Below are positions 17,803-26,761 of a stretch of DNA of 64,000 bases, in pieces. Source of the stretch: Virgibacillus doumboii (GTDB lineage Bacteria; Bacillota; Bacilli; Bacillales; Amphibacillaceae); assembly GCF_902806455.1 (NCBI RefSeq), contig NZ_CADCWQ010000001.1, positions 2,542,001-2,606,000 on the forward strand, written 5' to 3'. The notes beneath the pieces were generated by a model. It had not been told where the DNA came from. It saw nothing but the letters and a program-made list of their open reading frames with translations, and did not search any database. Both the position numbers and the translations under genes were made by a program. How positions within the stretch are numbered: the first letter of the stretch is position 1; every line of letters starts with the position of its first letter.

Positions 17803-19041
17803 TCAGTCACCTCCATTTTTTAAAAGTTCATGAACGAGAAGTTGCTTTGCTTTATTTTTAACTGTCAATGCTTCTCCATTGGATATTGACTCCATATGTT
17901 TTCTCGCCTGTTTATGATGAAACAAATCGTTTACATAGGTTTTAACATCTGCTCCGTCAGCATGCCGTATCAATTCACTGACGAAGTGCTCTCCCTGTGC
18001 CAACTCACTATCAATATCAGAAATTCTGGATTCCACAGTCCAACGGTAAATATATTTCCATTGGGTTTGATGAATGAACGTTTCATTAACCAATTCAATG
18101 ACGTCATCCAACATGTTTTCATCATGCCATTGTTGTAGTGTTGATTGACTGCTCATCAGCGTTATGTCCAGCAACTGGGCTCCCGAATGCTTTGTATATG
18201 CCTCTATCTCAGCCTGGATTTTGGCTTCCAGCTGATGAAGTTCCACACAATCTGTTACATCAACTCTCAGTTCATTAAACTGAAGTGACTGTAATGGCAT
18301 AAATGTTGCTTTTGTATCTGTTTCTGATAATTCAACATGATAGCACCCCTTCTCACCAGTCTCTTTGCGGTTGCGCCCCTGAATGTTACCAGGATAGATT
18401 ACTTTTGGCTCCTCCTTCAGTACTTCCCGCTGATGAATATGGCCGAGCGCCCAGTAATCGAAATCCTTCCTGGTTAAATCCGATAGATGAAATGGTGCAT
18501 ACGTATCATGATTTGTATTACTGTGGAGGCTTCCATGGAGCATCGCAATGTGGAAAGGAATTCTATCGGAAACCGGTTCATATTCGGTTGCTTTTTGTGC
18601 GGTTACTGAACGGTTTTCATAGCTGAATCCGTAAATTGCTGCTTTTTCTTCCCCGTCTTTTTTATATGTAAAATAACTTACCTTTTCTTCCGGGAAAATA
18701 AATACATTATCCGGGTAAGTAACCGGATGGATATTTCCATTGATAAAGTCATGATTCCCGTAGGATAAATAAACATTAATGTGATACCGCTGCAGCTGTT
18801 CAAATGCCCTTCGCAAACGAACCTGAGCTTTCAGGCTTTGTTTTTCATTATCAAATAAATCCCCGACAATCAATACAAAATCAACATTTTTATCAATCGC
18901 AGTTTGCACCAGCCGATCCAATGCTTCAAACGTACTTTCCTTTACGTTACGAAAAATGGACTCAGGCAAATGTGCCAGCCCTTTGAAAGGACTATCCAAA
19001 TGCAGATCTGCCGCATGAATAAACGAGATTTGTTGTACCAT
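17803..19041 (-). CDS. yhaO: SbcD-like metallophosphoesterase YhaO
   Basis: 412 residues with calcineurin-like phosphoesterase motifs in order: HAADLHLD, GDLFDN, GNHD, MLHGSLH and LGHIHQRE. These bind two metals for phosphodiester cleavage, as in SbcD/Mre11. I chose ATG at 19041, with GGTGA 4-5 nt upstream; a TTG one codon earlier is too close. Two bases separate it from yhaN, and the pair probably forms a nuclease-ATPase complex. Confidence 0.93.
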   Translation of the reverse strand: MVQQISFIHAADLHLDSPFKGLAHLPESIFRNVKESTFEALDRLVQTAIDKNVDFVLIVGDLFDNEKQSLKAQVRLRRAFEQLQRYHINVYLSYGNHDFINGNIHPVTYPDNVFIFPEEKVSYFTYKKDGEEKAAIYGFSYENRSVTAQKATEYEPVSDRIPFHIAMLHGSLHSNTNHDTYAPFHLSDLTRKDFDYWALGHIHQREVLKEEPKVIYPGNIQGRNRKETGEKGCYHVELSETDTKATFMPLQSLQFNELRVDVTDCVELHQLEAKIQAEIEAYTKHSGAQLLDITLMSSQSTLQQWHDENMLDDVIELVNETFIHQTQWKYIYRWTVESRISDIDSELAQGEHFVSELIRHADGADVKTYVNDLFHHKQARKHMESISNGEALTVKNKAKQLLVHELLKNGGD

Positions 19042-19173
19042 CAACTCACCTTCTTTCTTAAGGAATGGTTGTATTTTTAGTTTATCAGAATTTTAAAGCG
19101 AATGCACGTTCGATTGATTAGTCTAAAAGTAATTTGTTCCATTTGAACTTTACTCCTGATATTTCCTCCATGT

Positions 19174-19201
19174 AAAAAAGGCCACATATAGTGACCTTTT
19201 C
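19174..19201 (-). terminator. yhaQP terminator
   Basis: AAAAGGtcAC / GTggCCTTTTTT on the minus strand, directly after yhaP. Confidence 0.8.
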
Positions 19202-19202
19202 G

Positions 19203-20456
19203 TTATTTGTCCTTCCCGGATAATTCAATTGCCTTTTTAAAGTCCTTCAATGAGGTTGAGCGGCCATACATTAAGACGCCGCCTCTGTAGACCCGTGCAC
19301 CAATTGCAGCAAACAACAATATTGTTGCTACCAGGATCCCCATCGATAAAGCTACTTCCCATATCGGTATATCAAGCATGCCGACACGAAGGAACATTAG
19401 CATTGGTGAGAAAAACGGTATATACGAAGTTACTACTACAAGTGTTGAGTCCGGTGATTCAAGTCCGAACATAGCAATGAAAAATGCAATCATAACAAGG
19501 AAAATCATTGGCATAATCATCTGCTGAACATCCTCAATTCTGCTGACAAGTGAACCAAGCATGGCTGCCAATGTTGCATACAATAAGTAACCGAGCAAAA
19601 AGAATACGATTGCATAAACATATACCGAGGCTGATGTATCCTGAATGCCAAAGTACTGAAATATTCCACCAGTTAATTCATCCTGCTTGGAAACAATCAG
19701 TGCATATCCAACGCCAATAATTAGTCCAACCTGTGTTAATCCCAATAAGGCAATCCCGATAATTTTTGCAAACATATGGGTCACAGGTGATGCACTTGAA
19801 ATTAAGATTTCCATAACACGCGACGACTTTTCCGTTGCTACATCATTTGCAATCATCGTTCCGTATGTGATAACGGTAATATAAAGCAAAAACAGCATGA
19901 CATAAACAATACCCCGTGCCTGACTAAGCTCTTCACTTGTTTTGGCATCATCGTCTAAAGCAACCCTGTTAAATGTTACGGGAGAATAGATTTCCGTAAT
20001 TGTTGCCTGGTCAATACCAGCCTGCTCTGTTGCGGCAGCTACCTTTAATTGCTGCAATTGCTGTTGAATAGCCGACTGTTCACCAGCTTCAGCAATGTTA
20101 TTGGCATAATACGTAGCTTCCGGTAATTGCTCATCATTTAATGACAACGTAATAAGTGCAGCATACTCCTCTTCCTGTACTGCTTCTTTACCATCTTCTT
20201 CCGTTCCGTCAAAAGCTGTCAGGTCCAGATCCTCATCAGCGCTTTCAACGTTTTTTTCCAGAGGTGCGAATAATTGACCTGTCTCATCAATAACCGCAAT
20301 TTCATCAGCCCCATCATCAGAGAACGTTTCTGAAATGGTCTGAAAGTTTGCAATGGCATAAATAAATAATAATGAAATAATGGTGCTGATTAAAAATGAT
20401 TTTGTTTTAAATCTCGACATATACGTATGTGACATGATAATCCAGAATTTATTCAT
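19203..20456 (-). CDS. yhaP: ABC transporter permease YhaP
   Basis: 417 residues, NatB/ABC-2 type: one N-terminal membrane segment, an extracytoplasmic domain (about 40-180) and five or six C-terminal membrane segments. The ATG at 20456 overlaps the yhaQ end by 8 bp and follows AGTAGGTG. An in-frame GTG three codons upstream is less likely. Family members export Na+ or small antimicrobials; the substrate here is unknown. Confidence 0.9.
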   Translation of the reverse strand: MNKFWIIMSHTYMSRFKTKSFLISTIISLLFIYAIANFQTISETFSDDGADEIAVIDETGQLFAPLEKNVESADEDLDLTAFDGTEEDGKEAVQEEEYAALITLSLNDEQLPEATYYANNIAEAGEQSAIQQQLQQLKVAAATEQAGIDQATITEIYSPVTFNRVALDDDAKTSEELSQARGIVYVMLFLLYITVITYGTMIANDVATEKSSRVMEILISSASPVTHMFAKIIGIALLGLTQVGLIIGVGYALIVSKQDELTGGIFQYFGIQDTSASVYVYAIVFFLLGYLLYATLAAMLGSLVSRIEDVQQMIMPMIFLVMIAFFIAMFGLESPDSTLVVVTSYIPFFSPMLMFLRVGMLDIPIWEVALSMGILVATILLFAAIGARVYRGGVLMYGRSTSLKDFKKAIELSGKDK

Positions 20457-21348
20457 AGGAAGCACCTACTTTCTCGATGAAAATATCGTTTAACGATGGC
20501 TCCTCAAGTTCAAATTTGCGCACAAATCCTTTTCCGTGAAGTGCGTCGAAAATTTTCCCTGCAATATCTTCTCTTTCAATTTGCAGCTCACAGCCTTCTG
20601 TTACAGGTTTATACCGTAGTACTCCTGGGTAATCCTTCAAATACTCGACTGGAAAATCTGCATGGACAATTAAATTCTTTTTGCCGAACGACTTTTTAAT
20701 TTCCCGCAGTTCGCCTTGTACAACTGGTTTACCTTTATGTAAAATACATAAATGCTCGCATAATTCTTCCACATGCTCCATTCGATGTGAAGAAAAGACG
20801 ATGGATGTCCCCTTCTCTTTCAAATCAATAACTGCTTCCTTTAACATTTCAACATTAATTGGGTCCAAACCGGAAAATGGTTCATCCAGAATCAGCAGTT
20901 TCGGCTTATGGATCACCGCAGAAATAAATTGGATTTTTTGCTGGTTTCCTTTTGACAGCTCTTCTACTTTTTTATCCATATACTCTGGTACCTTAAACCG
21001 CTTCAGCCAACCCTCCAGTTCTGTTATTACGTCACTTTTGCTCATCCCGCGCAGTTTTCCGAGATAAACTAATTGATCACGAACCTTTAATTTCGGATAT
21101 AGACCGCGTTCTTCAGGCAAGTAACCAATTAAATGACTTTTTTCATAACTGATTGATTCACCATTCCATGAAATATTTCCTTCTGTAATGTCCAGCAAAC
21201 CAAGGATCATACGGAATGTAGTTGTTTTACCTGCACCGTTGCCTCCTAAGAATCCGAACATTTCTTTTTCTGGTATTTCAATGGAAAGGTGGTCAACTGC
21301 TGTGTTTTCTCCAAACCGTTTCGTTACGCCCTTTAATTTTAGTGTCAT
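20449..21348 (-). CDS. yhaQ: ABC transporter ATP-binding protein YhaQ
   Basis: 299 residues: Walker A GGNGAGKTT (about 35-43), signature LSKGNQQKI, Walker B LLILDEPFSGLDP, H-loop SSHRM, plus the C-terminal extension usual for NatA-like exporters (about 220-299). Forms a complex with YhaP. Gene order and overlap match the B. subtilis yhaQP pair. Substrate unknown; the NatAB resemblance suggests sodium or drug export. Confidence 0.92.
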   Translation of the reverse strand: MTLKLKGVTKRFGENTAVDHLSIEIPEKEMFGFLGGNGAGKTTTFRMILGLLDITEGNISWNGESISYEKSHLIGYLPEERGLYPKLKVRDQLVYLGKLRGMSKSDVITELEGWLKRFKVPEYMDKKVEELSKGNQQKIQFISAVIHKPKLLILDEPFSGLDPINVEMLKEAVIDLKEKGTSIVFSSHRMEHVEELCEHLCILHKGKPVVQGELREIKKSFGKKNLIVHADFPVEYLKDYPGVLRYKPVTEGCELQIEREDIAGKIFDALHGKGFVRKFELEEPSLNDIFIEKVGASYE

Positions 21349-21489
21349 TTTTCTTCTCTCCTTCCCATTTTTATGGTACGTTTTTAGTATACAATAGTTT
21401 CAATTTTTTGTGATGTTCTGTAAAAATTTTGCAATATTAAAATGAATTTAGCTTGAGCAAAAAGATTATTCACCGAGGAGGAACTAAGC

Positions 21490-21675
21490 GTGAGAACTTA
21501 TTTTTTAACTGTCTTTGACAAATCAGGGGAGAAGTTACTTGATGAATCCTTTGAAGCTGTCAATAATGATGAAGCAAAGAAAATCGGCGAAGCAAGACTT
21601 GAAGAAGAAGGTTACAGCGAGCATACTCACCGTTGCGTATCTCCCGAGGCAAAACTGGTACTGTTTCACAGATAA
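21490..21675 (+). CDS. yhzD: YhzD-like small protein
   Basis: 61 residues matching YhzD (RTYFLTVFDKSGE, HTHRCVSPEAKLVLFHR). The GTG start at 21490 follows GAGGAGGAAC. Cytosolic, no membrane segment, unknown function. It is convergent with the enoyl-CoA hydratase gene, as in relatives, with a shared bidirectional terminator. Confidence 0.85.
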   Translation: MRTYFLTVFDKSGEKLLDESFEAVNNDEAKKIGEARLEEEGYSEHTHRCVSPEAKLVLFHR

Positions 21676-21678
21676 TAT

Positions 21679-21779
21679 CCTTCACTATTATAATCGAATC
21701 ATTACGCGAAAAGGTGGCATTAATTTTAAAATTTTTAATGCCACCTTTTTCATATCACAAACGATTATAGTAGTGAAGG
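21679..21779. repeat. Nested inverted repeat around a bidirectional terminator
   Basis: Outer arms CCTTCACTATTATAATCG (21679-21696) and its complement (21762-21779) match at 17 of 18 positions. Inside lies a second stem (21711-21745). The whole can form a double hairpin between convergent genes. Confidence 0.8.
21711..21750. terminator. Bidirectional terminator between yhzD and the hydratase gene
   Basis: AAGGTGGCATTAA / TTAATGCCACCTT stem with A/T tails on both sides. Confidence 0.85.
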
Positions 21780-21784
21780 TACTA

Positions 21785-22555
21785 TTATTTTCCCATAAAT
21801 TGAGGTTTGCGTTTATTCAGGAATGCATCGACACCTTCCTGATGATCCTCTGTATTGCGAAGGTCCCACTGAGCTTTTCGTTCGTTTTCCAGATAGTATT
21901 TTAATTCATCAATATTTTTATTATGGTACATCATTTTCGTTTTTAACATTGCTGTCACAGGTGAAGACAGTGTTTTTTCGGCTAATTTTTTCGCCTGTTC
22001 AGCAACTTCATTATTTGCAACGATGTCAACCAGCCCCATTGCTTTAGCCTCCGGACCTATTACCTGCTGCATCCCCCATGCAAATTGTTTTGCTTTCTGT
22101 GTTCCAATACGTTCGCGCAGCCAGAAGTGTCCGCCGCCATCGGGTGCCAACCCAATCCCGATAAACAATAATCCCAGTTTCGAATCCGCTTCGGCCAGTA
22201 CATAGTCTGCTGTTAATGCCAGGCTCAGCCCAAGACCAACCGCAGAACCATGGATTGCAGAAATAACAATCTTAGGCATCATGTATAATTTTAATACTAC
22301 AGATTCAATTGTTTTCATTACTTCTTCATAATAAGCCTTATCGGAAAACTCGGTCATCATGCCAATGTCTCCGCCTGCACTGAACGCTTTACCGCTACCG
22401 CTTAAAATAACAACCTTATCATCATTTTTTTCAACTTCATCCAGCACATTAAGCAATTCGAGCAGCATCTCTTTATTCATCGCATTATATCGATCCGGCC
22501 GATTCAAAGTAATATGGCTAATATTATGCTCACTCTTATGTAAAACAGTATTCAT
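21785..22555 (-). CDS. yhaR: Enoyl-CoA hydratase/isomerase (YhaR-like)
   Basis: 256 residues, crotonase fold: oxyanion-hole motifs GKAFSAGGDI and IHGSAVGLGLSLAL, and acidic residues of the active site in the LGLLFIGIGLAPDGG region. I start at ATG 22555, which follows AAAGGGGG; a longer frame lacks a ribosome binding site. Hydrates or isomerises 2-enoyl-CoA in fatty acid or phenylacetate-type degradation. The physiological pathway cannot be read from context. Confidence 0.9.
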   Translation of the reverse strand: MNTVLHKSEHNISHITLNRPDRYNAMNKEMLLELLNVLDEVEKNDDKVVILSGSGKAFSAGGDIGMMTEFSDKAYYEEVMKTIESVVLKLYMMPKIVISAIHGSAVGLGLSLALTADYVLAEADSKLGLLFIGIGLAPDGGGHFWLRERIGTQKAKQFAWGMQQVIGPEAKAMGLVDIVANNEVAEQAKKLAEKTLSSPVTAMLKTKMMYHNKNIDELKYYLENERKAQWDLRNTEDHQEGVDAFLNKRKPQFMGK

Positions 22556-22636
22556 GTAAAATCCCCCTTTTAAACAGAACTTATTTATAAAAAATTCAAC
22601 CATATTAGTATTTCGACATTTCTATATAAAATCCTT

Positions 22637-22670
22637 TTAAAAAAGCTCACAACCTTTTTGTTGTGAGCTC
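22637..22670 (-). terminator. yheA terminator
   Basis: AGCTCACAAC / GTTGTGAGCT stem followed by TTTTTT on the minus strand. Confidence 0.9.
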
Positions 22671-22679
22671 GTCAGTTAT

Positions 22680-23039
22680 TTATTCGTTTGATTCTTCAGG
22701 AGTGCCATACAGCTCTTCCAATGGTTTGGTAATAATCCGGCTGACATCGTTGATCACCTGATTCAGACGCTGCTCCTGTTCCATTAATTTTGAAATATCT
22801 TCATGCTGTTGAACCAATTCAACTACTTTACGTGCTTGTTCAACTTCTTCTTCTGAGATTTCCTGACCTTGCATTTGTTTTTCCTGCAATTCCATTTGTG
22901 TATTTCTGAAATTATCAAACATTTGCTTAGCAGATTCATCAGCCATTACTGCATCGTAGGCCTCTTTCAAACCTTTGAATTCATCACTTTCACGAATTGC
23001 TTTTTCCAAATCATACGCACTATCATAAATATTAGGCAC
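22680..23039 (-). CDS. yheA: YlbF family protein YheA
   Basis: 119 residues, acidic and helical, YlbF/YmcA superfamily (NIYDSAYDLEKAIRES, FDNFRNTQMELQEKQ). The start is GTG at 23039 after GGAGGACA. Relatives YlbF and YmcA support RNase Y in mRNA maturation; YheA itself has no firmly known role. Neighbourhood matches the yha-yhe region of B. subtilis. Confidence 0.88.
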   Translation of the reverse strand: MPNIYDSAYDLEKAIRESDEFKGLKEAYDAVMADESAKQMFDNFRNTQMELQEKQMQGQEISEEEVEQARKVVELVQQHEDISKLMEQEQRLNQVINDVSRIITKPLEELYGTPEESNE

Positions 23040-23194
23040 GATATGTCCTCCTTCATTTTCGTCTAAAACAACTATAACAAACGATTAAACACATGTATAC
23101 CATAACGGGAAAATGCCTTTAATCGAAAAATTGGTTTTTCCCATTCATTTATATTGCTATAATGGAAAAAAGGACTAGGGAAAGAGGCATTCTT

Positions 23195-24067
23195 ATGATG
23201 GAACAGTTACGCAAAATTTTTTCTTCATTAATTGTTTATAATGATACTCCAGCAACTGATACCGATAAATACCAGTGGTTTACTACCAGCGAAAACCAGG
23301 TTATTGGAATTGACAAAAATGAACTGTCTGATAAGGACGTCAGATTGTTAAGCACCTTTCTGCAGCCTCACAACATTGCTATCCCTGTGATGACACCGGA
23401 AGAACAACAGTGGAATACATATATCAGCACCGAAAATCCTGATGAAACCGATCCTGTAACATACCGGTTTATCTATTTTTCATTTCAAAAATATCAAATT
23501 GAACCCGTTGCGTTTAAGGAAGCTATTAACACTTTTTTTGACAAACAAATCCCTGTTCTATGGGTGAATGACCACGAAGGATTCATTGTTGAAGCAAATT
23601 ACGATGAAAACATTTCATACGAGCAAATTATTGACGTACTGATGAGTGATTTAAGTGTAAAGATATACTTTTTTGTTGGTCCCTATTTGTATAAGCTTTC
23701 TGACGCCAAAGGATATTATCAGATGTTAATAAATGGGGCCAAAATCGCAGCAGGTTACTCTGAAAAATCAGTGATTACGTATATCGATGCAGTACCATTT
23801 CTGTTCATGGATCAAACCGAACAGAACATCCGTACTGAAATCATTGATACAATACTCGGTAAGTTTGCTGACGACGATGATATGCTTAAAACAATCGAAA
23901 CATTTATTGCATGTAATTTAAATATATCGGTGACTGCCAAAGAATTATATATGCATCGAAACAGCCTGCAATATCGTCTCGACAAATTTACCGAAGTAAC
24001 CGGTATCGATATAAAACAATTCCACCAGGCTATGACCGTGTATCTGGCATTACTGGCAAGAAATTAG
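23195..24067 (+). CDS. PucR/CdaR-type transcriptional regulator
   Basis: 290 residues with a C-terminal PucR-type helix-turn-helix (VTAKELYMHRNSLQYRLDKF, about 247-266). The N-terminal 230 residues show no recognised sensor domain. Start ATG 23195 follows AAAGAGG at 7 nt; an earlier ATG at 23162 lacks a site. A TGCTATAAT extended -10 ends at about 23162. I recall such genes next to msmX in Bacillaceae; here msmX lies 17.8 kb downstream across the island, so it may be a separated partner. Confidence 0.82.
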   Translation: MMEQLRKIFSSLIVYNDTPATDTDKYQWFTTSENQVIGIDKNELSDKDVRLLSTFLQPHNIAIPVMTPEEQQWNTYISTENPDETDPVTYRFIYFSFQKYQIEPVAFKEAINTFFDKQIPVLWVNDHEGFIVEANYDENISYEQIIDVLMSDLSVKIYFFVGPYLYKLSDAKGYYQMLINGAKIAAGYSEKSVITYIDAVPFLFMDQTEQNIRTEIIDTILGKFADDDDMLKTIETFIACNLNISVTAKELYMHRNSLQYRLDKFTEVTGIDIKQFHQAMTVYLALLARN

Positions 24068-24385
24068 GCTGTTTTAATAAAAAGCTTTTTTTATGAATTT
24101 GCTTCTTTTTAATCTTTGCAGTGGATAATATTTGATCAAATTTCATCAAATCTACACCAGGCCAGATACAAGAAGGCGGAATCAGAGGATCCGTTTTGCT
24201 CTCTGATCCAAAGACTATATACACTCAATGCGCGTCGTATCGAAGTGATTCGAAAATGCAGCACCTTTATTCTGCAGAAGTCCCGCCAGTAATTTCCGCA
24301 ACGTTGGACTATCACTCTTATAACGTTACGTCACAGTTTGGATTCCTTATTTGTGAAATAGTATAAAAAGGTTTGATTAGCTACT
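24068..24385. other. Left edge of the accessory island, non-coding
   Basis: 318 bp without a gene. It includes a 48-bp dispersed repeat (24292-24339) that recurs at 46410-46458. Confidence 0.5.
24292..24339. repeat. Dispersed repeat, copy 1
   Basis: ATTTCCGCA-CG, GGACTA-CACTC-TATAA and GTTACGTC-CAGTTT match 46410-46458 with a handful of mismatches. Confidence 0.75.
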
Positions 24386-24694
24386 TCATTTCTCAAAAAA
24401 GTTAATATATTTCTCCTTGCTACTTATCTCAACTAAAAACGGTAAAAGTGACATAGCTAAAAGGAAGAAAACAAACATTAAAATTGGAACGTGGATTCCT
24501 GGTTCAAAGAAAAAGTTAGCTAGCAAAGGTGATAGTATAACAGGAGTTAATAAAGCGCATTTTGTTTTTGACTTTTGGGTTTGGTATTGCTTTTCTCCGC
24601 AGTAAGGGCAAGTCATTGCAGGGTCTAATGTAGTAGTTTTTTTGATAGTCTGTTTCCAACCCCATTTGTTATTGCAATTCTCGCAAGTCGGCAT
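24386..24694 (-). CDS. TIGR04104-type zinc-ribbon membrane protein
   Basis: 102 residues: two CxxC pairs, CENCNNKWGW and CPYCGEKQY, form a zinc ribbon at residues 4-35. Two hydrophobic segments follow (about 47-62 and 67-88). This matches the small zinc-finger membrane proteins of Bacillaceae grouped as TIGR04104. Function unknown. AAGGAGTG lies 11 nt ahead of the ATG. It is the first gene of the island. Confidence 0.78.
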   Translation of the reverse strand: MPTCENCNNKWGWKQTIKKTTTLDPAMTCPYCGEKQYQTQKSKTKCALLTPVILSPLLANFFFEPGIHVPILMFVFFLLAMSLLPFLVEISSKEKYINFFEK

Positions 24695-24796
24695 CTTATT
24701 TACCGCACTCCTTTTATTAACTAAATTTAACTAAATCTAAACTTAATTCCCCAAAAGGTATTCTCCTCTGTTACCAAGAAGAATGTTATTTCAAAC

Positions 24797-24817
24797 CCTC
24801 GGATTTATTTCCCGAGG
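24797..24817 (-). ncRNA. Hairpin over the tnpB stop, candidate omegaRNA scaffold
   Basis: CCTCGG / CCGAGG arms with a 9-nt loop contain the tnpB stop codon. TnpB guide RNAs (omegaRNA) derive from the 3' end of tnpB and the element end, with stem-loops before the guide. The guide would then be sequence just left of the element's right end, below 24790. Confidence 0.35.
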
Positions 24818-26148
24818 CCAGCAGATGGAGTGAAACCACAAGCAATCTTTGCCTGTTTACAATCCCACCAAACTGTATACATAGGGGATTCCACACCTAC
24901 GTAGCCCGCGCGTGGCAATCGCTTTTTGGCTTTCTTTCCGATATTAACGGTGCTGTTGATATCTCGCGAAAGCGTTGTACCGCAGTTTACACATGTAAAG
25001 CTGCGAATAGATGGTTCTTTCTTCTCCTTATTGCCGCAAACACAACAGGTTTTCGTTGTATCACGTTCATCAATTTTATAATAATGTTTGCCATTTTTTG
25101 CTTGCACCCAGTTTAAAATACTGCGAAATTTACCGACAGGTGTTTGATTTAACATCGCCCTTCGCATCGTTCCGTACGTCGCAACATCTGGTGATGGTGT
25201 ATAGTCACCAATGTAAATGGCATCATAACGCTTTGAAAAATAATGTGCATAACTAAATAACAACGTCTTCATTTGTTCTCGACGCTTCAATTCAGCTTTC
25301 ACTAAAGCACAATTGAGTCTTTTCCAGCGTTTACTCGGTTCAAAGTAAGTGACCTTTTCAGTACATACGAGCTTGCTTAGCTTTTCGCATTTGTCCCGTC
25401 TGGATTTAATATCATCAATGCGTTTATCCCGATATTTCAGTAAAGCATTCATTGATTTCAATTCGTATGACTTCCCATCACTACCAAGACCCACTGCCAG
25501 ATTTTTATGATTTGGATCAAACACAATAAATGATTGTTCGTTCACTTGCTCGATTTCTTTGCAGTCTTTTATGGTGAAAATGGCATAATAGGAATCCAAA
25601 TCTTTTGTAATGCGAAGCGTTTTTATTTCTTCTGTTTCGCTTAGTGCAACACCCTCCACAAGACCTACGTTGATGCAAATAGATTTTTTCATTTTTTTAT
25701 CTGTTTTCTTTGCTTCTTTTAATTCCTTGTCTGTTAACCTTCCAAAAGTTATGGAAAGTTCACTGGAATTCACTAATTTGAACCCTTTCTTAGGCTCATC
25801 GTAATACAGCGAAAACCATTTCTTTTTCCAGGAACGATACTTCGGCTTCTGATTGGCCAGTTTTTCATCAAAAAAACGGTTGTAGGCATCATTTAATCGT
25901 AATGCCACATTTTTTAAAGGAGATGAATGGACTTTATATAAAAATGGGTTTTCCTTTTTTATTTTGGGTACCTCATTACGCAAATTTCTTCCGGAAAGTA
26001 ACCTCTTCGCATTCCCATCTCGATAGTCTTCCTCAACCGCATCAAGCAATTGATTATACAGCCAATTGCACATTCTGGACTGGGAGTCTAACAGCTGTCT
26101 GTTTTCTTTTGTAACAACCAATCTGACTTTTTTATTGTACGTAAGCAT
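24805..26148 (-). CDS. tnpB: IS607-type TnpB, RNA-guided nuclease family
   Basis: 447 residues from ATG 26148 (GAGG 9 nt upstream). RuvC-I Asp is in IVFDPNHKN (about residue 207); zinc finger CCVCG...CVNCG (about 370-395); RuvC-III Asp in SRDINSTVNI (about 398). At RuvC-II, where most TnpB proteins have an E in VIED, this one reads IYIGDYTPSPD (about 314). It may use a relocated acidic residue or be impaired. TnpB cuts DNA guided by an omegaRNA and helps retain the element. Overlaps tnpA. Confidence 0.88.
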   Translation of the reverse strand: MLTYNKKVRLVVTKENRQLLDSQSRMCNWLYNQLLDAVEEDYRDGNAKRLLSGRNLRNEVPKIKKENPFLYKVHSSPLKNVALRLNDAYNRFFDEKLANQKPKYRSWKKKWFSLYYDEPKKGFKLVNSSELSITFGRLTDKELKEAKKTDKKMKKSICINVGLVEGVALSETEEIKTLRITKDLDSYYAIFTIKDCKEIEQVNEQSFIVFDPNHKNLAVGLGSDGKSYELKSMNALLKYRDKRIDDIKSRRDKCEKLSKLVCTEKVTYFEPSKRWKRLNCALVKAELKRREQMKTLLFSYAHYFSKRYDAIYIGDYTPSPDVATYGTMRRAMLNQTPVGKFRSILNWVQAKNGKHYYKIDERDTTKTCCVCGNKEKKEPSIRSFTCVNCGTTLSRDINSTVNIGKKAKKRLPRAGYVGVESPMYTVWWDCKQAKIACGFTPSAGLGK

Positions 26149-26761
26149 GTTCGTTGTCCTCAATTGCTTGTTTTACTGTCTGTTGCAGTCTTTTTCGTTT
26201 ATGACTTCTACTTCCGTACAAACGACTGCTGAAAACGGTTATAATGGAAAGCATATCTTCAACTAATTCCTGTTCGTATGTTCTATTTTCAGTATGGTTA
26301 ATGATTTCAATTTTCACATGATGGAAGGCGCATATTTGTTCCATTAATTCGTAGCCAAATCGTAATAATCGGTCTTTATAGTTGATGACAACTTTCTCCA
26401 CCTGATTACCCTGTACCAATTGAATTAATTCTTTTAATCCTTTTTTATTGTAAGTCAGTCCACTGCCCAAATCTTCAATAATACGAAATTGATATCCATT
26501 TGCCGTGCAATACTGTGTAACGGAATCAATTTGCCTTTTTAGATCCTCTTTTTGATCTGAAGATGAAACACGACAATAACCGATAACCAGTTTGTCTTTG
26601 ATTGGCTGAACATCACTTTTTATGGAAGACAATGCTTCGATAGAAAATCTCCTGTGTCCTCCTGTAGTGCGGCTGGAAACTATTTTCCCCTGATTTTCCC
26701 ATCTTCTAAGTGTATTAGGGTGTACGCCAAGCATTTTTGTTGCTTCTTCCATTGTATACAC
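26132..26761 (-). CDS. tnpA: IS607-family serine recombinase TnpA
   Basis: 209 residues: an N-terminal MerR-type helix-turn-helix (YTMEEATKMLGVHPNTLRRW) and a serine resolvase domain starting VIGYCRVSSSDQKEDL, with the nucleophilic Ser in VSS, and the later IEDLGSGLTYNKKGL and NYKDRLLRFGYE motifs. It catalyses transposition through a serine-DNA intermediate. The GTG start at 26761 follows GGGGG at 8 nt. It appears complete, so the element could be active. Confidence 0.93.
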   Translation of the reverse strand: MYTMEEATKMLGVHPNTLRRWENQGKIVSSRTTGGHRRFSIEALSSIKSDVQPIKDKLVIGYCRVSSSDQKEDLKRQIDSVTQYCTANGYQFRIIEDLGSGLTYNKKGLKELIQLVQGNQVEKVVINYKDRLLRFGYELMEQICAFHHVKIEIINHTENRTYEQELVEDMLSIITVFSSRLYGSRSHKRKRLQQTVKQAIEDNEHAYVQ

